Of a DNA stretch of 64,000 nucleotides, positions 53,988-62,409 are shown piece after piece. This stretch comes from Hominisplanchenecus faecis (GTDB lineage Bacteria; Bacillota; Clostridia; Lachnospirales; Lachnospiraceae). Position 1 is the stretch's first letter. Each line of letters begins with the position of its first letter. The stretch lies in the NCBI RefSeq assembly GCF_020687205.1, contig NZ_JAJEQE010000002.1:1-64000 (forward strand), written 5' to 3'. Below the pieces are notes generated by a model. That model worked only from the letters and a program-made list of their open reading frames with translations. It had not been told where the DNA came from and did no database searches. Both the position numbers and the translations under genes were made by a program.

Positions 53988-54173
53988 TTATGCTCTTTCA
54001 ACTTTATCAGAACGTAAGCATGAAGTACATACATACATTTTCTTTGTTCCACCGTTTACTTTAACGCGAACAGATTTAATGTTAGATTTCCACATTTTAT
54101 TGGATCTTCTATGAGAATGACTCACGTTGTTACCGAAATGAGCTCCCTTATCACAAATAGCACATCTAGCCAT
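53988..54173 (-). CDS. rpmB: Ribosomal protein L28
   Basis: The 61-residue protein starts MARCAICDKG and has SHRRSNKMWKSNIK and YVCTSCLRS. The CxxC pairs (C4/C7 and C49/C52) give the zinc-binding form of L28. It belongs to the large ribosomal subunit. AGGAGGTGCAGTC precedes ATG. It is transcribed alone, divergent from the Asp23-fakA-recG genes. Confidence 0.96.
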   Translation of the reverse strand: MARCAICDKGAHFGNNVSHSHRRSNKMWKSNIKSVRVKVNGGTKKMYVCTSCLRSDKVERA

Positions 54174-54190
54174 GACTGCACCTCCTTGAC

Positions 54191-54220
54191 ATTATATTGC
54201 CTACAATAGGCTCACAACAA
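54191..54220 (-). promoter_or_regulatory. rpmB promoter
   Basis: Minus strand TTGTTG (54215-54220), 18 bases, TATAAT (54191-54196); the spacer contains a GCCTA/TAGGC inverted repeat. Confidence 0.6.
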
Positions 54221-54371
54221 TAAGTATTTTACCAGAAGCTGCATGATAATGCAAGCAAAAAATGCGAAAATTTAAAAAAACTGTAAAAAATGATTTTTCA
54301 TGTTTTCTTTTTATATGAAACAGGTTATAATGAATAAATAATACAGCTATTAACATAGGAGGTATCATGAT

Positions 54372-54728
54372 ATGAAAGGAAGAATGGAAACAGAACTGGG
54401 TTCGATTTTGATCGACACGGATGTGATCGCTACCTATGCCGGAAGTGTTGCAGTAGAGTGTTTTGGAATTGTCGGTATGGCAACGGTGAGCATGAAAGAC
54501 GGTCTGGTAAGACTTCTGAAGAAAGACAGCCTGAAAAATGGAATACAGGTTACCGTTGAGGATAATAAAATTTCACTTGATTTTCATGTGATCGTGGCTT
54601 ATGGCGTCAGCATTTCTGCGGTTGCAGACAATCTGATCAACAATGTCAAATATAAAGTCGAAGAATTTACCGGTATGGAGATTCATGAGATCAATATTTA
54701 TGTAGAAGGTGTCAGACCGATAGATTAA
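54372..54728 (+). CDS. Asp23/Gls24 family envelope stress protein
   Basis: The 118-residue protein matches DUF322/Asp23: GSILIDTDVIATYAGSVAVECFG at the N-terminus and ISLDFHVIVAYGVSISAVADNL in the middle. In Firmicutes a member precedes fakA (yloU-yloV order), as here with a 13-base gap. The family is linked to cell envelope homeostasis. AGGAGG lies nine bases upstream of ATG, and TATAAT at 54326 is a likely -10. Confidence 0.93.
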   Translation: MKGRMETELGSILIDTDVIATYAGSVAVECFGIVGMATVSMKDGLVRLLKKDSLKNGIQVTVEDNKISLDFHVIVAYGVSISAVADNLINNVKYKVEEFTGMEIHEINIYVEGVRPID

Positions 54729-54741
54729 GGAGGAACTCGTT

Positions 54742-56421
54742 GTGGAAATAAATACAATAAATGCCGCACTTTTTGCCAAAATGTTTCTGGCAGGAGCAAA
54801 AAACCTGGAGTCAAAGAAAGAATGGATCAATGAACTGAATGTTTTTCCGGTACCGGACGGTGATACCGGAACCAACATGACCATGACCATCATGGCTGCG
54901 GCCAAAGAAGTAGCGGCACTGGAAGATCCGACGATGGAAGTACTTGCAAAAGCGATTTCTTCCGGATCTCTTCGCGGAGCACGCGGTAACTCAGGTGTTA
55001 TCCTCTCTCAGCTGTTCCGTGGATTTACAAAAGGCATCAAAAAATATGAGGAGATTGATGTTGCAATCCTGGCAGCTGCTTTTCAGAAAGCAGTGGAGAC
55101 TGCATACAAAGCAGTTATGAAGCCAAAGGAAGGCACGATTCTCACGGTGGCAAAGGGTGCAGCAGACAAAGCACTGGAGCTTGCAGAGAATGATATTTCA
55201 CTGGATGATTTCTTAAAACAGGTGATCGAAGAGGCAGATGCTGTCCTTGCAAAGACACCGGAGATGCTGCCGGTTCTGAAAGAAGCAGGCGTTGTAGACT
55301 CCGGCGGACAGGGACTTGTGCAGGTGTTAAAGGGTGCTTACGATGCATTTCTTGGAAAAGAGATCGATTATACGGTTGAACCGGCTGAAAGCACCAAAAA
55401 AGCCCCGGCACAGGAAAAGGAAGCCCCGGCTCAGGCAGAGATTCGATTCGGTTACTGTACCGAATTTATCATCATGCTCGAAAAAGAGTATACACCGCAG
55501 ACGGAGCAGGAGTTCAAAGGATTTCTGGAGTCCATCGGTGATTCCATCGTTGTTGTGTCAGATGAAGATGTTGTCAAGGTCCATGTACATACAAACGACC
55601 CTGGCAAAGCAATCTCCAGAGCACTCACTTACGGCTCACTGACCCGTATCAAAATCGACAATATGCGTGAGGAGCATCAGGAGAAACTGATCAAAGATGC
55701 GGCAAAAGTTGCAGAACAGCAGAAGTTCGAAGAAGAAGAGCGTAAAAAAATGGTGCCGCCGAAGCCGGTCGGATTTATTTCCGTTTCCATTGGTGAGGGT
55801 ATCGGTGAGATCTTCCGCGAACTGGGCGTTGATTATCTGATCGAAGGCGGTCAGACCATGAATCCGAGTACCGAAGATATGCTGCGTGCAATCGAAGAAG
55901 TAAATGCGGAGACGATTTACATTCTTCCGAATAATAAAAACATTATTCTGGCAGCAAATCAGGCAAAACTTCTGACCAAAGACAAAGAAGTGATCGTAAT
56001 TCCGACCAAAACCGTTCCGCAGGGAATCACAGCCGTTGTCACTTACAGTGCCGAGGCTTCTGTGGAAGAAAATACGGAGGCAATGTCTGAAGAGATCAAA
56101 AATGTAAAAACCGGACAGATCACTTATGCAGTGCGTGACACGCACATTGATGACAAGGAGATCCATGAGGGCGATATCATGGGAATCGGCGATCATGAGA
56201 TCCTTGCGGTCGGAAAAGAGATTCAGGATGTTACACTGGAAACGATTGCCCTGATGGATGCCGATGATGCAGAACTGATCACGGTATATTACGGAGAGGA
56301 TACAAAAGCCGAAGATGCAGAAAAACTGGAACAGGCACTGACGGAAAAATATCCTTCCTGTGATGTGGAAGTCTATGCCGGAGGTCAGCCAATCTATTAT
56401 TATGTTGTTTCTGTGGAGTAA
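54742..56421 (+). CDS. fakA: Fatty acid kinase subunit FakA-like (DAK2 domain protein)
   Basis: The 559-residue protein has an N-terminal DAK2/DhaL kinase domain (1-200; NVFPVPDGDTGTNMTMTI holds the metal-binding Asp residues, and GARGNSGVILSQ the nucleotide site), a middle domain and a C-terminal DegV-like domain. FakA phosphorylates fatty acids carried by FakB/DegV proteins. GTG 54742 follows AAGGAGGAAC. It sits between Asp23 and recG as in many Firmicutes. Confidence 0.94.
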   Translation: MEINTINAALFAKMFLAGAKNLESKKEWINELNVFPVPDGDTGTNMTMTIMAAAKEVAALEDPTMEVLAKAISSGSLRGARGNSGVILSQLFRGFTKGIKKYEEIDVAILAAAFQKAVETAYKAVMKPKEGTILTVAKGAADKALELAENDISLDDFLKQVIEEADAVLAKTPEMLPVLKEAGVVDSGGQGLVQVLKGAYDAFLGKEIDYTVEPAESTKKAPAQEKEAPAQAEIRFGYCTEFIIMLEKEYTPQTEQEFKGFLESIGDSIVVVSDEDVVKVHVHTNDPGKAISRALTYGSLTRIKIDNMREEHQEKLIKDAAKVAEQQKFEEEERKKMVPPKPVGFISVSIGEGIGEIFRELGVDYLIEGGQTMNPSTEDMLRAIEEVNAETIYILPNNKNIILAANQAKLLTKDKEVIVIPTKTVPQGITAVVTYSAEASVEENTEAMSEEIKNVKTGQITYAVRDTHIDDKEIHEGDIMGIGDHEILAVGKEIQDVTLETIALMDADDAELITVYYGEDTKAEDAEKLEQALTEKYPSCDVEVYAGGQPIYYYVVSVE

Positions 56422-56423
56422 TT

Positions 56424-58481
56424 ATGAATACATTATCACCGCTTACAGAGCTAAAAGGAATTGGTGAAAAGACAGAAAAGCTGTTTGCAAAAGTGGGCGT
56501 AACGAATGTAGGAGAACTGCTTTCCTACTATCCGAGAACGTATGAAACGTACGGGGAAATACAGAAGCCGGATGCCGTAACAGACGGCATGACGGCTGCT
56601 CTGTATGGTCAGTTTCAGGGACCGCTGGCAGTGAAGCGTGTAAAAAACATGCAGATTGTATCCGGCGTATTCGAAAGTGATGCACAGAAAATACGCATCA
56701 CCTGGTATAATATGCCTTATCTTCGCAGCACCGTAAGAGCCGGTGTGCCTTATGTGCTGTGGGGCAAAGCAGCAAAGAAAAACAGACAGTTGGTATTGGA
56801 GCAGCCAGCTGTTTTTTCTTTCGAGGAATATCACAGGATGCGGCAGCATTTAAAACCGGTGTATCCTCTGACGGAAGGACTCTCTGCAAAGACCATCGAG
56901 AAAGCAGTGCGGCAGGCACTTGAAAGTCTGCCCTTTTTCAAAGAGACACTGCCGCCTGCTATCCGCAGCAAGTATCATCTCGCAGAATATCATTTTGCAC
57001 TTGAACAGATTCATTTTCCGGAGAATCGGGAACAGATGCTTCTGGCGAGAAGAAGACTGGTATTTGATGAATTTTATCTGTTTATCCTTGCACTGCGGCA
57101 GCTGAAGCAGGTAAATGAACGAAATCCGCAGAGATTTCAGATACAGAAAATTCCTCTAACAGATCAGATCATTGCAAACTTATCTTTTTCACTTACCGGG
57201 GCACAAAAAAAGGTCTGGCAGGAGATCGAGCGTGATATGACAGGTGATTATCTGATGTCACGCCTGATACAGGGAGATGTAGGATCTGGAAAGACGATCC
57301 TTGCCTTTCTTGCCCTCTTTCTTGCAGCGGGAAATGGCTGGCAGGGATGCCTGATGGTTCCGACCGAGGTGCTTGCAGTGCAGCATATGGAGGCTATCCA
57401 GAAGCAGATCTGCGAACAGAAACTGCCTTTTTATGCAGAACTGCTTACTGGTTCCATGACAGCGAAACAAAAACGGGAAGCCTGCGGCAGAATTGTCTCC
57501 GGAGAATCACAGATCATCATTGGGACGCATGCGGTCTTTCAGGAAAAGATCCAATATAAAAATCTGGCACTTGTGATTACCGATGAGCAGCACCGTTTCG
57601 GTGTGCGGCAAAGAGAGTCTCTGTCGGAAAAAGGAGATATGCCGCATGTGATGGTTATGAGTGCAACTCCGATCCCAAGGACACTGGCCGTGATCCTGTA
57701 TGGAGATCTTGATATTTCGGTTGTGAATGAACTTCCGGCAAACCGTCTGCCGGTCAAAAACTGTGTGGTTGACACCTCTTACCGTCCGAAAGCATATCGT
57801 TTTATAGAGAAACAGGTAAAGATGGGGCATCAGGCGTATATCATCTGTCCGATGGTGGAGGAGAGCGAGCAGATCGAAGCAGAAGATGTGATTTCTTATA
57901 CAGAAAAACTGAGAAGTACACTGCCGCAGGATATTACGGTTTCGTATCTCCATGGCAAGATGAAACCGGCCAAGAAGAACGAGATCATGGAAGCTTTTGT
58001 GAAAAATGAAATCCAGGTTCTTGTTTCCACGACGGTGATCGAAGTTGGTGTGAATGTACCGAACGCCAGCGTTATGATGATCGAAAATGCGGAGCGTTTC
58101 GGCCTTGCACAGCTGCATCAGCTTCGCGGGCGTGTCGGAAGAGGAGATGCACAGTCTTACTGTATCCTGTGTTATGGGAAAGACGGAGAAAAGACAAAAA
58201 AGCGTCTGGAAATTTTGAACAAATCCAACGACGGTTTTTATATTGCGAACGAAGATCTGCGTCTGAGGGGACCGGGAGATCTCTTTGGAATCCGTCAGAG
58301 CGGAGAGCTTGCATTTCGCATCGGAGATGTTTTTCAGGATGCCGCGATCTTACAGGAAGCAAACGATGCAGCAAACGACACCCTGCAGGATCCATCCTAT
58401 CCGGAAGGGAAAGATTACGCCATTTTAAGACAAAATCTCGAAAAATATATGTACAAGGATCTGTGCAATTTGAATTTATAG
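56424..58481 (+). CDS. recG: ATP-dependent DNA helicase RecG
   Basis: The 685-residue helicase remodels stalled forks and Holliday junctions. It has an N-terminal wedge/OB domain (1-190), Walker A GDVGSGKTILAF (about 285-296), the DEQH box (TDEQHRFGVRQR, about 390), MSATPIPRTLA and helicase C motifs with LHQLRGRVGRG. The start lies two bases after the fakA stop; GGAG inside the end of fakA serves as ribosome binding site. Confidence 0.97.
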   Translation: MNTLSPLTELKGIGEKTEKLFAKVGVTNVGELLSYYPRTYETYGEIQKPDAVTDGMTAALYGQFQGPLAVKRVKNMQIVSGVFESDAQKIRITWYNMPYLRSTVRAGVPYVLWGKAAKKNRQLVLEQPAVFSFEEYHRMRQHLKPVYPLTEGLSAKTIEKAVRQALESLPFFKETLPPAIRSKYHLAEYHFALEQIHFPENREQMLLARRRLVFDEFYLFILALRQLKQVNERNPQRFQIQKIPLTDQIIANLSFSLTGAQKKVWQEIERDMTGDYLMSRLIQGDVGSGKTILAFLALFLAAGNGWQGCLMVPTEVLAVQHMEAIQKQICEQKLPFYAELLTGSMTAKQKREACGRIVSGESQIIIGTHAVFQEKIQYKNLALVITDEQHRFGVRQRESLSEKGDMPHVMVMSATPIPRTLAVILYGDLDISVVNELPANRLPVKNCVVDTSYRPKAYRFIEKQVKMGHQAYIICPMVEESEQIEAEDVISYTEKLRSTLPQDITVSYLHGKMKPAKKNEIMEAFVKNEIQVLVSTTVIEVGVNVPNASVMMIENAERFGLAQLHQLRGRVGRGDAQSYCILCYGKDGEKTKKRLEILNKSNDGFYIANEDLRLRGPGDLFGIRQSGELAFRIGDVFQDAAILQEANDAANDTLQDPSYPEGKDYAILRQNLEKYMYKDLCNLNL

Positions 58482-58510
58482 TTGATAATTTGTAAAAAAT
58501 GGTATATGAT
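58482..58510 (+). promoter_or_regulatory. Promoter of the DUF6465-type gene
   Basis: TTGATA (58482-58487), 17 bases, TATGAT (58505-58510), starting one base after the recG stop codon. Confidence 0.65.
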
Positions 58511-58580
58511 TAAGCCGATTGCTTAAGAAGCATTAAAAACAAGAGAGTTTAGAATGTTTTTTTATGAGGAGGAAACTATT

Positions 58581-59054
58581 ATGGCAAACCGTAGACAGGC
58601 AAAGAAAAATGCAGCAGCTGCTGTAAACAAAGAAGCAGCAAAGAAAGAAGTAAAGACAACTGTTGCTGAAGAAACAGCAGAAAAAGTTACAGCAGTAGAA
58701 AAAGTTGCAGAAAAAGCAGCAGAAGTAAAAGAAGCTGTAAAAGAAAAAGTTGCAGAAGTAAAAGAAACAACAAAAGCTGCAAAGGCTGCCAAAGCTGAAA
58801 CAGCTGAAAAAGCAGAACCGAAGAAGACTCCGGGAAGAAAAGCAGCAGTAAAAGAAGAGTTCGTTCTGGAATTTGCCGGCAAGCAGATCACACAGGAAGA
58901 AATCAAGAAAAAAGTAAAAGAAAACTGGACAAAAGTTCAGAAAAATAAAATCAAAGATATCAAGACGATCAAAGTATTCCTGCAGCCGGAAAATAGCTGT
59001 GCATACTATACGATCAATGACGAAGGAAACGACAGCTACAAAATCGAGCTTTAA
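58581..59054 (+). CDS. Lys/Ala/Glu-rich DUF6465-type protein
   Basis: From ATG 58581 (GAGGAGG upstream) the 157-residue protein has a low-complexity, coiled-coil-like first two thirds built from Ala, Lys, Glu and Val heptad-like runs (AEKVTAVEKVAEKAAEVKEA), then a Pro/Lys hinge (PKKTPGRKAAVKEEF) and a folded C-terminal part (about 95-157) with EFAGKQITQEEIKKKVKENW and PENSCAYYTINDEG. The C-terminal half fits the DUF6465 group of Lachnospiraceae proteins. The basic tail is histone H1-like; nucleic acid or cell-wall binding is possible but unproven. Confidence 0.8.
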   Translation: MANRRQAKKNAAAAVNKEAAKKEVKTTVAEETAEKVTAVEKVAEKAAEVKEAVKEKVAEVKETTKAAKAAKAETAEKAEPKKTPGRKAAVKEEFVLEFAGKQITQEEIKKKVKENWTKVQKNKIKDIKTIKVFLQPENSCAYYTINDEGNDSYKIEL

Positions 59055-59196
59055 GATCAAATTGTCATAAGATGCTATACTTTGAAACACTTTCCAGTTT
59101 AAAACCGGATGAAATCCACATACTAGGATCGCAATAGAAAATTGCACATCTGAAAAAGAAAAGGAAAACAAAACATTTCAAAGGAGGCATGTAATT

Positions 59197-59442
59197 ATGG
59201 CAAATCGTTCATCTAATGTGGCGGCAGTACCGGAAGCAAAAGGTGCTCTTGACAGGTTCAAAATGGAAGTGGCAAGCGAACTTGGCGTTCCTCTGACGGA
59301 TGGTTACAATGGTAACCTGACATCAAAACAGAACGGATCTGTAGGTGGCTATATGGTCAAAAAAATGATCGAAGCACAGGAGCGACAGATGTCCGGAGGA
59401 GCCGGAAGCGGCATGAACGGAAACGGCAGTGCACAGTACTGA
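59197..59442 (+). CDS. Alpha/beta-type small acid-soluble spore protein
   Basis: The 81-residue protein carries the SASP signature: FKMEVASELGVPL, GYNGNLTSKQNGSVGG and MVKKMIEAQE. Such proteins coat spore DNA and protect it from UV and heat; the GPR protease cleaves at the conserved Glu in the EVASELG segment on germination. AAAGGAGGCATG lies upstream. The C-terminal Gly/Ser/Asn tail is longer than usual. A CATACTA box at 59118 resembles a forespore -10, but no matching -35 was found. It shows that the organism can sporulate, or descends from one that did. Confidence 0.95.
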   Translation: MANRSSNVAAVPEAKGALDRFKMEVASELGVPLTDGYNGNLTSKQNGSVGGYMVKKMIEAQERQMSGGAGSGMNGNGSAQY

Positions 59443-59475
59443 TCGGGAACTTCTGAAGTTTTGGATTGAAAAATG

Positions 59476-59518
59476 ACAAAAGCGGGTGAGAGAAAACTTC
59501 TCTTGCCTGCTTTTTTTA
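59476..59518 (+). terminator. SASP gene terminator
   Basis: AAAGCGGG(t)GAGAG pairs with TCTC(tt)GCCTGCTTT and seven T follow. Confidence 0.85.
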
Positions 59519-59565
59519 AAATTAAGAATATGGTGACAAAATACTTTCTTTTTTGCAGGAGTCTG

Positions 59566-59574
59566 TGCTATAAT
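59566..59574 (+). promoter_or_regulatory. Extended -10 promoter of the mgsA-like gene
   Basis: TGCTATAAT is a consensus extended -10 element, 60 bases before the start codon; the -35 position (TTCTTT) is poor. Confidence 0.55.
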
Positions 59575-59634
59575 GACCATAGTCTGCGAAAATACAGTCA
59601 GCAGAACTCTATAATGATCTGAGGTAGATAGAGA

Positions 59635-60027
59635 ATGAACATAGGATTAATTGCACACAATGCAAAGAAAAATCTGATCGAGGATTTTTGCGTTGCCTAC
59701 AAACGTATCCTGGAAAAACATGAGTTGTATGCGACCGGGATCACAGGAAGGCGTATAGAGGAGGCAACGAACCTTCATGTCCACAAATTCCTGGCAGGAA
59801 GCGTGGGCGGAGATAAACAGTTTGTAGAAATGATCGAACGAAACGGATTGGATATGGTGATTTTTTTCTACAGTCCATTATTTACCAATTCGAGAGAGCC
59901 GAATATTGAAATGATTTCAAAAGCATGTGATATTTATAACATACCGATTGCTACCAATATCGCAACAGCAGAATCTCTGGTCATCGGTCTGCAAAAAGGT
60001 GATCTGGAGTGGAGGGAAAATATATGA
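59635..60027 (+). CDS. Divergent methylglyoxal synthase homologue
   Basis: The 130-residue protein follows the MgsA fold end to end (IGLIAHNAKK, LYATGITG, GSVGGDKQ, NIPIATNIATAESL). MgsA turns dihydroxyacetone phosphate into methylglyoxal and phosphate. Compared with E. coli MgsA by hand, H19 (H8) and D71 (D60) remain, but D20 is N9, D91 is S80, H98 is R87 and D101 is N90. The usual HEPD/HDPD motif thus reads REPN, so normal synthase activity is doubtful. GAGGTAG precedes ATG. It overlaps the Na/Pi transporter gene by four bases. Confidence 0.85.
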   Translation: MNIGLIAHNAKKNLIEDFCVAYKRILEKHELYATGITGRRIEEATNLHVHKFLAGSVGGDKQFVEMIERNGLDMVIFFYSPLFTNSREPNIEMISKACDIYNIPIATNIATAESLVIGLQKGDLEWRENI

Positions 60028-61700
60028 CGATCACAGACGTTGGGAATCTTTTCATGTTTGCCGGAGGTCTTGGTATGTTCCTCTACGGTATGCACAGTAT
60101 GTCCGGAGGCATTCAGAAAACAGCCGGCAATAAAATGAAAGAGCTGCTCGGGATTCTGACGAGCAATCACTTTATGGCAGTTGTGGTCGGGGCACTTGTC
60201 ACGGCGATCATCCAGAGCAGCGGTGCCACAACGGTTATGGTGGTCGGATTTGTCAATGCGGGCATCATGACACTGACACAGGCCGTTGGCGTCATTATGG
60301 GAGCAAACATTGGTACCTGTATTACGGCGTGGATCGTATCACTTGGACAGCTGGGAGATGCTTTCAAGGCATTTTCCCCTTCTCTGTATGCACCACTTCT
60401 GGTCGGGATCGGAGCCTTTCTGATCATGTTCAGCAAAAAGGCGAAAAAGCAGACGGTCGGTGAGATCCTGGTAGGACTTGGCCTTTTGTTTATCGGTCTG
60501 GATTTTATGGGAGATGCTGCGGGAGATTACCTGCATTTTCCAATCTTTACCAGGGCATTTGAGCTCTTTGGCAGCAATCCGATCCTTGGTATCCTGATCG
60601 GTGTGATCGTTACGGCGATCATGCAGAGTTCATCGGCTGCAGTTGGTGTCCTTCAGACACTTGCAGCGGCAGGTGGTGTTGTGACTGCAAGTTCTGCCAT
60701 GTATATCAGTCTTGGATCGAACATAGGTTCCTGCTGTACGGCACTTTTGTCCAGCCTTGGCGAGTCACGCAATGCAAAAAGATCAGCTGTGATCCATCTC
60801 ACGTTCAATGTACTCGGTGCACTGGTCTGGGGCAGCGGATTGTTTGTCCTGTTTCAGTTCCGCCCGGCTTTCGGGACAATGGGGATCGACAGTGTCGGTA
60901 TCTCGGTATTCCATACGATCTTTAACCTTGTCTGTACGGTTCTTATGACACCGCTGAGGGGGAAACTGGTTGCATTATCCGGTCTTCTGGTCAAAGGCGG
61001 CGATGAACAGGAACAGGCAGAGCAGAGTGACGATGCGATCACACTGCGTCATCTGGATGACCGTATCCTGGAGACACCGTCTTTTGCCGTTGAGAATGCG
61101 ATTCTGGAAGTTGTACACATGGGGCACATTGCAAACGAAAATATGGAACGTGCCTTTGAAGCCGTTATGAATTATGACAAAGAAAAAATCGAGCAGGTTT
61201 ACCGTACGGAAAAAGTCATCAATAAGATGGAAAAACTGATCACAGAGTACCTGGTTAAGATCAGCAATCTTTCTTTGAATGAAGACCAGCACATGGTTGT
61301 CAACGATCTGTTTTATTCGGTCAGTGACATCGAGCGTGTCGGCGATCATGTGGAAAACATTGTGGAGCTGATGGATGTCAAAGAGGATGGCGAACCGATC
61401 ACTTTTTCCGAAGAAGGCAGATGTGATCTGGCAGAGATCATGGATCTGGTTGAAAAATCTTTTGTATTTTCCATATCGGCCAGAGAAAAGGTCAGCATGG
61501 ATGATGCAAATAAAGTTGTAAAATATGAGGATATGGTCGATAATCTGGAAGAAGAGCTGAGGGAGAAGCATATTGAACGCCTTTCCAGACAGTTGTGCAA
61601 TCCGACAAGCGGAGTGGCATTTCTGGATATTATCAGCAATCTGGAGCGTATCTCTGACCATGCCTACAATCTGGCAGGCTATGTGATGTCAGAACAATAA
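60024..61700 (+). CDS. Na+/Pi cotransporter with PhoU-like domain
   Basis: The 558-residue protein has an N-terminal NptA/PhoB-family transport domain (1-310) with the inverted QSS repeats: QSSGATTVMVVGFVNAG (about 68) and QSSSAAVGVLQTLAAAGG (about 200), plus about eight membrane segments. The C-terminal 340-558 region is a PhoU-like helical bundle (NLSLNEDQHMVVNDLFYSVSDIERVGDH). It imports phosphate with sodium and may report on phosphate status. ATG 60024 follows GGAGGG. A PhoB/PhoR-like pair starts 22 bases downstream. Confidence 0.93.
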   Translation: MTITDVGNLFMFAGGLGMFLYGMHSMSGGIQKTAGNKMKELLGILTSNHFMAVVVGALVTAIIQSSGATTVMVVGFVNAGIMTLTQAVGVIMGANIGTCITAWIVSLGQLGDAFKAFSPSLYAPLLVGIGAFLIMFSKKAKKQTVGEILVGLGLLFIGLDFMGDAAGDYLHFPIFTRAFELFGSNPILGILIGVIVTAIMQSSSAAVGVLQTLAAAGGVVTASSAMYISLGSNIGSCCTALLSSLGESRNAKRSAVIHLTFNVLGALVWGSGLFVLFQFRPAFGTMGIDSVGISVFHTIFNLVCTVLMTPLRGKLVALSGLLVKGGDEQEQAEQSDDAITLRHLDDRILETPSFAVENAILEVVHMGHIANENMERAFEAVMNYDKEKIEQVYRTEKVINKMEKLITEYLVKISNLSLNEDQHMVVNDLFYSVSDIERVGDHVENIVELMDVKEDGEPITFSEEGRCDLAEIMDLVEKSFVFSISAREKVSMDDANKVVKYEDMVDNLEEELREKHIERLSRQLCNPTSGVAFLDIISNLERISDHAYNLAGYVMSEQ

Positions 61701-61722
61701 AAAGGAATATAAAGGAGCAGTC

Positions 61723-62406
61723 ATGGGAAAATGGATCTATTACGTGGAAGACGATACAAGTATAAGGGAGTTGGTGCTGTACGCACTGAAAACCGCAGAA
61801 TTTCAGGTGATGGGATTTGAAAATGCTGCTTCTTTTTATAAAAGAATGAAAGAACAGCAGCCGGATCTGATCCTGCTGGATATTATGCTTCCGGATGAGG
61901 ATGGAGTCAGCATTCTGAAAAAACTGAAAAGCAGACCGGATACGGAGAATATCCCGGTCATTATGATGACGGCAAAATCTTCGGAATACGATAAAGTTCT
62001 GGGTCTGGATTCCGGTGCGGATGATTATATCACAAAACCGTTTGGAGTTATGGAACTGATCTCCAGAGTAAAGGCGGTGATCCGCAGAAGTGATCGGAGC
62101 AAAGGAAGTGCGGGAGAAGTCTTAAAGATCGGAGAGCTGGTTCTGGATGAACAGAAGCATGAGGTTTACGCCCGCGGACAGGCGGTCAGTCTTACGTTCA
62201 AAGAGTTTGAACTTTTGTCTTATCTTATGAAAAACCGAGGGCTGGTGCTCTCTCGTGATAAGATCCTTAACACCATATGGAATTATGAGTATGAGGGAGA
62301 GAGCCGCACCGTAGACGTACATATTGGTTCCCTGCGACAGAAACTTGGGACATGCGGAGATTTTATAAAGACAATACGCGGAATCGGTTATAAAATAGAG
62401 GATTAA
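61723..62406 (+). CDS. PhoB/PhoP-like response regulator
   Basis: The 227-residue protein has a receiver domain with YYVEDDTSI, phospho-acceptor Asp in LLDIMLPDEDGV (about 53), MMTAKSSEYD and KPFG, then an OmpR-type winged HTH (LTFKEFELLSYLM, RTVDVHIGSLRQKL). It is 22 bases after the phosphate transporter gene and three bases before its kinase, so phosphate control is likely. AAGGAGCAGTC precedes ATG. Confidence 0.93.
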   Translation: MGKWIYYVEDDTSIRELVLYALKTAEFQVMGFENAASFYKRMKEQQPDLILLDIMLPDEDGVSILKKLKSRPDTENIPVIMMTAKSSEYDKVLGLDSGADDYITKPFGVMELISRVKAVIRRSDRSKGSAGEVLKIGELVLDEQKHEVYARGQAVSLTFKEFELLSYLMKNRGLVLSRDKILNTIWNYEYEGESRTVDVHIGSLRQKLGTCGDFIKTIRGIGYKIED

Positions 62407-62409
62407 GCG

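Noticed and set aside
59095-59124. Sigma-G promoter for the SASP gene
   Set aside because: CATACTA at 59118 fits the -10, but no acceptable -35 element lies 17-18 bases upstream.
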